This document shows positions 23,812-34,600 of a DNA stretch of 45,943 nucleotides, piece after piece. The notes beneath the pieces are model-generated. The model had not been told where the DNA came from. It made no database searches and saw only the letters and a program-made list of their open reading frames with translations. Numbering within the stretch: the stretch's first letter is position 1; each line of letters starts with the position of its first letter. This stretch comes from Chara braunii (Eukaryota > Streptophyta > Charophyceae > Charales > Characeae), in NCBI GenBank assembly GCA_003427395.1, contig BFEA01000220.1, positions 1,914,949 through 1,960,891 of the forward strand, given 5' to 3'. Position numbers and translations under genes: made by a program.

Positions 23812-26800
23812 GTAAGTATAGCTCTTTTTCCATAGCTCTTCCCCCATAACTCGTTTTCCATGTTCTCCATAACTCTTTTCTCCATGTTCTCTATAACTCG
23901 TTGTCTCCATAGCTCTTCTTCCTTCCAGCGCTCTTTGCACCCTCTTACTTAACACAGCGCTCTTTCCCTCAGTATTCTCAGTGCTGAAAATATTGGGTAA
24001 GATGTTTTCCTCTGTTCTTATTGGTACTTTGTTTTGACTGTGGTTTGGATGTGCGAGGGCGCAAAATAGGAATCTGTCTCGGGTTATTATTCAAGTCAAC
24101 GGAACTTTGTAGACAAGATCTTCCGGGTAATCGAGGCGCAAAGTCTGGTAGTAGAAGTGCGTATGACGTGCATTCGTAGGTTGACTGGTAAGGGATATTA
24201 TGACTTGGATAATCGGGGGGGGGTTCGGTGGTTTATTATGTGCCCTGCAAGTGGGTTGAGATTTACCTCTGCACTACCTGTTATTAGAGAGAGTGGAAGT
24301 GGATTGGCGGGTACATCGACACTCGGTAAATGATAGAGCTGTAATACATCAGTGATCAGTGCAGGTAAGGGGTAGACACGTGAAGACGAATATGGGGAGT
24401 GAATGGATGGCTGTGATGGCTGAGTGGATGGACTACCGTCTTCGCCCGAATAGAAGGCCCGGTCATTATAACTGTATTTTCGCCAAGTTTGGGTCTAGAT
24501 ACAGCGCGATGAATACCGGGCGTTCTATTCGGGCGAAGACGGGGAGGGTTTACATGAGGAACATAGTACAAGACGCTTGATGAATCGTAATGCATATCAA
24601 GAGGAGAGATAAGTAGATATGTGATTGTCTATAAGAACGACCTTGTCTTGTGTCTATAAGATGTTTTCTCCGCACTTAGTCTTGTGTCTATAAGATGTTT
24701 TCTCCGCACTTAGCTTTCTTTTCCTTTTTTAAGGGCGACAGCCTTGAGATATCATCATCATTGATCTCACCGGCCCCAGGTTATTCAGAATGATTTTCCT
24801 CTGGTCATCTAATAGCATCTGGATTCGAACTTGGGTCTCTATGTTAACGGTTCATGGGTGTACCAACTCAGCTAGGCCCGTTGGTTCCGTAGTTAGCGGG
24901 GTTTTTTTTTTTTTTTTTTTTTTTTTCCCGTAGTTATGCTGTGAGGATAACTCCGGGTTGAATTGTGAGGTCCCCGGGGCCAAGTCCCACTTGACCGGAT
25001 TCTTCATTTCTGGCCGTTGATTTTCGTGATCTACGGTCGGGAATGGAGGATCCGGGGAAGTGGGACCTGGCCCCCGGCCTCGGTTGGAACTGTTGCAATA
25101 AGAAACCAAAAAAAAAAAGAAAAGAAAAAAAAGCTGTTCCGAGCGTCGTTTCCTCTACCGTCGAGTCCCGCTTCTCTCTGAAGTCGGAGAGTATGGGCGA
25201 GATCCCACTGGCAAAGAGGATTGTAGTAAGTGTCTGAATGTGGAAGTGTTTGAGGACAGGGGCAAAATTTTGTGGTTGATCTACTTTTGTGCATGTGTGT
25301 GTGGAACACGTCCAGATTCAGACACTTATTCCAATCCTCTTTGCCAGTCCGTATTATCTGGCATATGATGCACTTTTTTTTATCCGTCCGTTATCTCATT
25401 AGTACTTTCCTGTCCGTTATCTCCGCCTTCTCCTTGAAGGCACCGAGCATATGATGCACTTTTTTTATTTTTTTGCCTATAGAATCAACTTCATTATTTG
25501 AAATTGGATCAGAGGCCGGTGTCCTCTACGTTAGTCCCAGAGAAAACATATAGGAAACATCATCCAGCTTAGCTTACAGGCTGAAAAGACTGCAGGCCTT
25601 TTTCTACAGTCCTTGCAGCTCTGTGGCTGCTTTCCTTAAACTACCCATGAAACGCGAACCACTAAAGCCCCTGTGGTTTTAAGAACCCGAAATGCGGACC
25701 GCTAAAGACCCTGTGGTTTTAAGAACCCGAAATGGGGACCGCTAAAGCCCCTGTGGTTTTAAGAACCCGTGTGGCGCAACTTCTTACGCTCGCCTTGTGT
25801 CGGTGATCGGTTTTGAGATTTCAATAGCTGCCAGGGATCGCAGAAGTCCACATATTTGTTGTTCCGTCGATTCGGATTCCACCACTTCATTAAAGGCCGC
25901 GCCATCTTCTTGGCATCGACTTTCTTTTCGAGTAGCCTTTGAAAAAGGGGGAATACAACGCGCCGTCATTATAAATGTATACAGCGTTGCTTGCGGTCCG
26001 ATACAATCAACATGGGGGTGCGGGGGTCTATATTGTAGCTCCGCACCTATAGGGCCTCGCTCGCTGCACTACTCTCCACATGCGCAAAAGATAAAAAAAA
26101 TGCCAATATATCTTTCCATGTTCTACGGGTGGATTCAGTCTCATTTTGCACATTTGGATAGTGCAGCGAGGCCCATAGTGACGTGACGTAATTGCGGATT
26201 CGTCTGCCTTACATATGTGAGCCCACAACGCTGGCTTTGTTTCGAGCTGTGTTGCGTTCCGTTCGAAGTGTGATTTATGATTTATTCGAGCTTCATTTGG
26301 AAAATGGTTTACCAAAAAAAAAAAAAAAAAAAAAGTTTCCCTCGCGAGCCGCTTCCTAAGCATAGCATGTTCTTCCTTGCCGTTTGTCTGTGGGCCTCGA
26401 TCTCTGTCTTTTCGTTCTTTTTTGAGGGCCTCGGTCTCTGTCTTTTCTTTTTTGAGGAAAAGCGCAGAACTTTGACAGCTTTGTCCTGATTTTCGTTTGG
26501 GTATAGAAGTGTGGGGAAGGGCGGTCACGTTGTCCAGAGGGCAGAAATGCTTGTGGGCCTTGCCCCGCTCCTCTCCATATTCATATAAGAGACAAATAGG
26601 GCGGTGTATCTTACCATATTCAGCGGAAGGTTCATTTTCATTTCGCACATTTGGTGAGTAGTCGAGCGAGGTCCTATATGCCGGGAAATGGAGCTGAAAC
26701 AATCCGGCGTGTTGCATTCCCTATTACCTCAAACAAGATGACCGCATTCAAAAAAAAAACGTAAAACAAGTTGACCGTTACGATGCTGCGGTGTGGAGTG

Positions 26801-29800
26801 ACGTACGTGTTTGCGATCGGTCGTCCGCTGTTTGGGTGAGATGTAGGGTCTCGCTACGCCCACTGACCTTATGTGCAAAATGTGAATGAATCTTCTGCTA
26901 AAACATGGATCTATACAGCCATAATTTCGTCTTCTGTCTTTTGTGCGTGTGCTCAGTGGCGAGACCCGTACTGTGCGCTTTTTCGTTCGGTGGTTTCGTA
27001 AGCCTCATAGGGCGAGACCCCGCACTACTCACTAACCGTGTAAGAATGCATCTTGCACGAAGTAGTGATAGGTGAAATGGAGAGAAGACTATAGCTTTGC
27101 TATTAACAAAAAAAAAACAAAAACAAAAAATTATATAGGGTCCTGTAACAAAATGGAGAATCGGAGAACACATACGAATTGCATCAGGAGATGCGCCGCT
27201 GCTTTTGCGGTCGCTCCTGACGTCAATCGTTTCAAAAAGCGGCGCCTTCACTTCACGCTGCCACGACGAAGAACGGAACACGACAGCGGACAAAACGCCT
27301 CACTGTACCGCAACGAACCTACCTTCTTCCCCCCAAAACAACGTTCGATCATTATACCTGTATTTGGGATATCTTCGGTGTAATGACCGTTCGGTGTATT
27401 CGAGGGAAGAAGGTAGCTATATGGGCCTCGCCGCACTACCGTCTTCTCCCGAATGGAACGCCCGGTCATTATCGCTGCATCTGGACGGAAAGTTGTGCCA
27501 AATATACAGCTATAATGACCGGGCTGTAATGGCGGGTGTATCTTTTCACGTGACCCTGTAGTTTCTAAGGGCTAATGGGCCTCGCTCCACTACTCTCGAA
27601 ATGTGCAAAACGAAAGTGAATCTTCCGCTAAAACATGGAAAGATACGCCGCCATGATTTTTGTCTTTTGTGCATGTCGAGACTAGTCTAGCGAGGCCCAT
27701 TATTCGCAGTAGTTCCATTTTGTTACAGGACCCTGTAGAAATGTTTTTTTTTTTTTTTTTGTTAATAGCAAAGCTAGTCTTCTCTCCATTTCACCTATCA
27801 CTATCTACCTACCGCTATGCTTGCAGGGGACCCTGTAGTTTCCAAGGGCTAATGGGCCTCGCTCCACTACTCTCGAAATGTGCAAAACGAGAGTGAATCT
27901 TCTGCTAAAACGTGGAAAGATACGCCGCCATGATTTTTGTCTTTTGTGCATGTCGAGACTAGTGGAGCGAGGCCCATTATTCGTCGTAGTTCCTTTTTGC
28001 CTTCGAAATCCAGACATTGGTGTCTGTGAAAGAGGCTTTGACCAACCTGGCAGCGCGTTGACATTTTGAGTACCCAAATACTTCTGAATGACGTCTTCCC
28101 CTGTGGCCCAGGTTGTACTTACTCGCCATCCGCCAACATTTTGAATGCATCAGGACAAACCGGTTGTTCACATTCATTCAGAATTTTGGCGGATGACGAG
28201 TGGTGCACCTAGGCCCACAGACTACAGGCATTGCGCTGATGTCGGCTATCTGAAGGCAAAAAGGTACTACCAGTGTGAGGATGCCCTCAGACTCTGAGTG
28301 CCTAGTTGCAGAACTCGCCGTCCTCTGATATTTTGAATAAATCTGCACGTAGGGTTTGTCCGTATGCATTCAAAAGCTTGGCCGATGGCTAGTGGTGCAA
28401 CTACACCCTGGGCTTTGCCCCACAACTCATGAAACGTGCAAAAAATGGACAATCTATCTTCCTCGAGAAGGTGGGAAGGTTCTTTTGCTTTCCTCTTTTT
28501 TTTTTCTTTTTTTTTTCCTTTTCCTTTTATGAGTGGAGCTGCCAGACCCGCTTGGTTTCGATCCACCACTCGCGAACGAAATCGCCAAAAAAAGTGTCTG
28601 CCGTGGAGAGTGGCCCATTTTTATTCAGCGCTCCACCATTTTCAAGTCCGAAAAGGACACAAAATCAAGTCAACAAGAACGCGTAAAAAATGAGCTGCTG
28701 GTTCGCTCCGGAGGCACACTTGGGAAAGTGGAGTGCTTCGGTCTAGCTCCACTGCAGTCGATTCGATTTGAAGATCGGGAGTAGGTTACCAACTGGCCTA
28801 CCTTTTTTTTTCTTTTTTTTTAAGCCAACTGGCCTATCTCAGGGCATACTCACACTAGCACTTTCCAAATTGTATTAGACCGCAATTTCGTCCACACCTG
28901 TGTGCATCTGGCCGCAATTCCGTCCAGAAACAAGTAAAAAAGCCCTAGTGTGAGTATGCCCTCAATTGCACACCCTCGAACTTGCCAAGTATAGACCTGT
29001 TCAAAATCCTGAATTAGGAAGAAAAGTATTGAAAGAAAAGAGTTAGAAAGAAAATAAAGGGAAGAAAAGAATTGAAAGAAAAATTGAAAGAAAAGAATTG
29101 AAAGAAAAGAAAGGGAAGAAAGGGAAAACTAGGGTGCAGCCAAGGTTTTCAGTTTTAAATTCCTTTCAGTCACTGTTTCGCGGATTTTCAGTAGCCAGGC
29201 TACCAGCCGGGCCTCCCAGGTCACTTTGTTTGCCCGGGCGGCCCGGCCGTGCAGGGTCAAAGAAGGTCCCAACGCAAAAATGAAAAGCTATAAAAAACTC
29301 AGAAAAACAAAATGTTGAAAATAAACTGAACAACTTTTGCCTCAGGGTCACATCGAAATTCCTAACCAAATTTTAAATAAAAAATGAAGTTATTTTTTTA
29401 AGATATAATTTTAATTATTTTATTTCTTTTCGGCCCGGCCGTTCAATTTGTCCCGGGCTACCTTGGTAGCCGAGGAAAAAAAGACAATGCCTATCACTCC
29501 AAAGCGAGGAAAATCGTGAATGTATCCAACCCAGCTTTATGTTTGGGTGGGGATGTGTTGTACGAAACAGTTTGTCACAGCCCCTCGTTTGTTGTCCTCT
29601 TCTCCCTCTCTGCCTACGGTTTACCGGGCAGTTCTATTTGACGATATATATTTGTGACGATATATACAATATATATATATATTTTTTTCCTTAAAGCGGC
29701 CTCCTCCTCATCGGGGACAGCCATATATTTTTCTCTCACGCCACATTTTTTTAACTGGCGTTCTGCCATGTCATGGTATCGTTCTTTCACTACCTACCTA

Positions 29801-31604
29801 CCTCTACTACTAGGGCTATACAGGGGAGCCCTGCAAGCATAGTGTTCTACCTGCTCTTCGGTGAAGGGAGGTTATGTTTGCCCCTTCGCCTTAGCGTTTC
29901 GGGTGCAGGGTCGGGGCCGGCGAGGGGGGGGAAAGCGGCTAACTCAAGGACCGAGCGTTTGCCAGTAACTGTGCTTCCCTGTTCATCTTTGTGCTTCCCT
30001 TTTTATCTTTGTTCTTCCCTTTTCATCTTCCCCACCCCCATCGAGTAACAGTAGTGTCTGAAGCCAACGCTCTCCCACAAACCACACGCAACCCTCCCAG
30101 TCGGTATTAGCACGGTCTTCAGCTTGTATATCTGCCTACGGTTTACCGGGCAGTTCTATTTGACGATATATATATATATATATATCCGCTTCTCTCTCTC
30201 TGCCTACGGTTTTACCGGGCAGTTCTGTTTGTGACGATATATATATACATATATTGTCATATATTTTTTAACTTTGCTTGGTATTAAAAGGCTGCACTAC
30301 TGTCTTTTTCTTTTCCCAGTAACAATCCTAGAAAAAAAAAAGAGGGCCCAGTGCCCAAGGCAGTACATCAAAAGGCAACGAGAAGGGACCATCAGGTTGT
30401 CCTGCTCCACCGGGAGCTCACTGCTCAGAGCCCCGTTCCCACGTTTTTATATTCTGAGATCCATTGTACAGTCTCCTGGTGGCTGTGCTGAACTGCTGTT
30501 CTCTTCAGTAGCTGTAGCCACCCTTATTGCATTCATAAAATGCATTATAACACATATCCCAGTACAGTACAACTCTGTGGCTGCCCATACTAGCGGAATT
30601 ATCCGTACGCCGTGCATTCACTCTCACTCACATGTTCAACTACTATCATTTTGACTCCCAACTACCGTATCCCTATTCCTGTGCGGCGCCCCCCCCACAG
30701 CGGTGCGAATGAAATTTGGTCTGGCGGTTTGGCCAATTGATGCTTCTTCCTCTCCCTCTGGAAGTCTGCCTGTCACGCGACCCTGAGGCTATTGTGGAAA
30801 TAGGCCTTCACCTTCGCAGGTGTGGATGCATGCCCTCCGCGCACCATATATATTGCGACAGCACCAGACTGCAATATAGGGCAGCGAAGGAGCCAATGGT
30901 CTAATGAGTCCTGCAGTTGGCATATAGGCCACATGGTGGTCTTATGACGGCGGACTCCTTGCTGCCAACCATTGCAGGTTGGGCACTGCCAAATGTGGAA
31001 TAAGCCAGAGCAGGGCCGCTTGTCGTTGATCTGGCAAGGCGGCCAGCATCGCCCAGTAGTCCCCCGCCTCCTTGTCCGTCCATGTGCGTAGTTCCTCTTC
31101 AGGTATGCACCCAATTTCCAGTGTTATATCATAGTGAGGGAACTGGGCGAGGTACAGCGCCCAGGTTTCCCGCTCTTGGGTCCAGTCCTTCCATAACACG
31201 CCTGTTGCCGCTAGTGAGGCGTGTAGAAGCACGGAGCACCCAGGTCTCGCGCTCGGCCTTAAACTCTGTGATTATGTCATGTGCTTTGTCCGGGTGTTTC
31301 TTTTAGTGTGTTTTTTCGGCCCCCTGGGATGAGATGCTCGTTTGTATCCAGGGATCCTTAGGGCACTCATTGCTAACTTCTTCCCCCGAACATAACGCAC
31401 CCTAAAATGAATGTATACGAGCTATATTGCCGGCCAGAAACAGCCAAAATTTGGGTGCGTTGTGTTCGGGGGAAGACGGTAGTTTTCGATATCCCACTTT
31501 TTTTATGGGCTTTTTCGGGTGCAAAGTTCAAGTGACCCTTTATTTGTGACAGGTCTGACGGAGGGAGAAAAAAGTTGTCTCAGATTTGGAGATGCGCCTT
31601 CACC

Positions 31605-31674
<70 letters not shown>

Positions 31675-34600
31675 CTCCCCTTTTCCCTTTCCCCCTTCCC
31701 CCTTCCCTTGTCCAAATACAAGAGAACTCCCGCTGTTGTTGTTGTTGTTGTTGCTGTTGCCATTTCATTGGGAACAGCCTGCTCCTCCCACTAGACCCAT
31801 TTTGAGGGCGTCGCCGCACGGGACACGAACAGAAGAATGAAACGAATGTATCTTCCCACAGAAATCGCCAGATTCATCGGTTAGCTATAAATAGTAACGA
31901 GTGTAGTTTGCCACCTTTTGTGGGCAGATGCATTCGTTTCGTTTTCGTTTCGTGTGGCGTGTGGAGAGACCCTGAGGCTGTTTCCTTTGCATGGGCCATT
32001 TTCCTGAAGACTGTCCGTGGCATCAGACGTGTGGAATCGGGAAGGTATTCTTCCTTATTTGTTTTTTTTTAAGCTGAGCATTAGAATTGTTTATCACCCG
32101 GTTGAGCTAATTCAACTCTATTGGGGCAGGTGGGACCATGCCAGGGGTACTTGTCAATAGACGGCAAAGTGCTATTGAAGCTAAAATGGGTCACACAACA
32201 ACACACAAGCAAAGGCACCACGAAGTACGTGGAAAGGAAAAGAAAACTTTAAACCTTGTCAATACTGAGTAGAACGTACGGTTATTACAGGCGTATTTGG
32301 GCCAACATTCAGTCTTAGGCAAAAAAAGAAAAAGATAGTTTTTTTGCGGGGGGGAAACAATGACCGAAATAATGACCGCATGTTCTGATAGTTTTCTTGC
32401 GGGGGGGAAATAATGACCGAAATAATGACCGCATGTTCTGTAGTCTGGGAACTGCCCTTAGGTGAAGAAAAGACAAAAAAAAAGATAGTTTTTTGGGGGA
32501 AACGCATGTTCTATAGCCTGGGAACTGCCCTTTGGCCCAAAAAAAAAAAAAAAGATATTTTTTTTTTGGAGGGGAATAATGACCGCATGTTCTGTAGTCT
32601 GGGAACTGCCCTTTGTTTCTCTCTTCTTTTTTCCAAAAAGCCCGGGGTGTTGTAGAGGCCAGTTACGGATTAGCGCATGTTCTGTGTCTGTTCAGCCGAT
32701 GTGTCTAAAGAGGCCTAATGGAACTGCCCTAATGGGGATAGATTAACCTAAAGAGGCCTGTATTGTGCGTGCTATCTCCTGGCTCGGGGGGTGGAACCTA
32801 ATGACGTTAATGCGGATAGATTAACCTAAAGAGGCACACTGTATAGTGCTATCTTCTAATGTTCCGTCAACCCGCGCACTCTTACCACAGACTTACAACC
32901 ATCTGCCTCCCTTCCCTGGACAAGACAACCGAGGGCCTAGGCTGTGAATACTCCATTGATTAGACCCATGTTCCTTCCTGCCAGACGCCGCTCGGAAGAT
33001 CATTTGAAAGTGATGAAAGGCAGTGGGAGCAGTTAATTGCCCTTGAATATCTGCAACCAGAGCCTTTGGAATATGTAATCCCTCCTCCCCCCTCTGCTCT
33101 CCTCGGCCCTTTGCCCAGTGCCTTTTCTTGGGGTGCTGATTCCTGGAGCAGTACCCGAACGTATCTGGATGTGTGGACGTCACGGTACAGTCCGACAGTG
33201 TCAGTCCTCCCTCCTGGTAAGAAAAAGTAGTCCTCCCTCCTGGTAAGAAAAAGTAGTCCGACTGTGTCAGTCCTCCCTCCTGGTAAGAAAAAGTACTTCC
33301 CCTCCCCCCCCCCCCCCCCCCCCCCTTCCCCTCCTCTGCCGGCCCACCCCTGTACACCCCTAGCATTTTATCGGTGGTTGCATTGTCGTCGGCAGTACAT
33401 TGTGTTTGGGAAGGGCGATATTGGCATTAGGCCTACCCCCAGTCTTGATTGCTGGGCTCATTCCGCGTAGATTGTCGCGAACAGGCCTAGACTTTTTGCA
33501 AGAGGAACATAAGGACACATAGTTGAAAGTATTTGTGAAACGGGTAAGGTCTAGTTGTCACGGTGGGTAGGAGGGGGAGGGGCAAAACTTGAAGCAAGCC
33601 CGTAATAACTGCGGTTAGGGAGTCCATGGCAAAGGCGAAATCTTGGCCCTTTTCCCAAAAAGAAATGAAGAAAGAAAGAAAAACATTGGCCCTTGCATTC
33701 AGTGCCACACGTGAATGTGCAGCTCACACAAAGGAAAGAGACTTTGGTCGTCGTCACACCACGGTTGAAAGCAGAAAAGTGACAGTGCATACTGTTCCTG
33801 CAGAGAGTGGCAAGATGCATCCGTTGCTATAAATAGTAACGGAGGCATCTTGCCGCTTTCTGAGGAATATGCACTCGTACTTTTTCGTTTTCGATGGTGG
33901 TTTGGTTTGGCGAGTGGCCCTCTGTTTCGAATATCTAAGAAAGGAAACGTACCAGGCTGTTTTCGTTTGCTTTTTCCTTTTTGTCTTTAATTTGGACCAT
34001 TTCTCTATTTGTGTGTCATCCTGGTTAGGAGGGGTCATGCTAGTCTTCTCTGTATCGTTCCAATTTTAATGGATGTCCCCAAGGATCTTCCTGTTTTTGT
34101 TTCTTTTTTTTCTTTTTCAGTTCTGTTTGTCCACCGCGCCCTAGCTCAGTTGGTGAGGCTCGCAAGTGGAATTCAGAAGGTCGTGGGTTCAAGCCCCGTT
34201 GGCCTCATGTACCTTCCTGGGCATGCTTGGCGCCCGCCACCTAGAGGTAGACGAATGGATCCCCGGATCGGCTTTGAGCAGGGTCTGCTGATGTTCGTAG
34301 GGGAGGGGACCACCACGTGAGGGGAGGCACAGGTATTGGTCCTCTTGGCATGGTCCCTGATACTACCCGCTGTCCCCTGGCCGGTGTTGCCTACCTGCAG
34401 GTTGGGAGCAACCCCCGCATGTTAAAAAAGAAAAAAAAGAATATGACCTGCAGGTATGCAGTGGAGTTGTTACTAATACAGGTAGCGTAAAATGTAGCGG
34501 GTTATTGGAGTTTCTATTCGTAGCCTCTTTTTTTTTTTTTTTTTTTTTTCCCACAAAGCCAGGAAACGGGCCAGGCGTCCCTTACAAAAATTCCACAGTC

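Larger units (their letters stand above)
27061..27812. repeat. Composite with ~95-bp inverted arms
   Basis: AGTGATAGGTGAAATGGAGA with GAAGACTATAGCTTTGC, poly(A) and CCTGTAACAAAATGG at 27064-27155 is mirrored at 27718-27812 (CCATTTTGTTACAGGACCC, poly(T), GCAAAGCTAGTCTTC, TCTCCATTTCACCTATCACT). Two T1 MITEs and one T2 MITE lie between the arms. It looks like an older foldback element used as an insertion site. Confidence 0.75.

Noticed and set aside
26028-26717. 229-codon minus-strand frame
   Set aside because: It runs through two T2 MITEs and a poly(T) tract and shows no domain.
31503-31840. Pro-rich and Gly-rich proteins
   Set aside because: All are translations of the 66-base poly(C) run.
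34136-34210. Functional tRNA gene
   Set aside because: A and B boxes are present, but the acceptor and anticodon arms do not form, and a body with an A-rich tail follows, as in a SINE.
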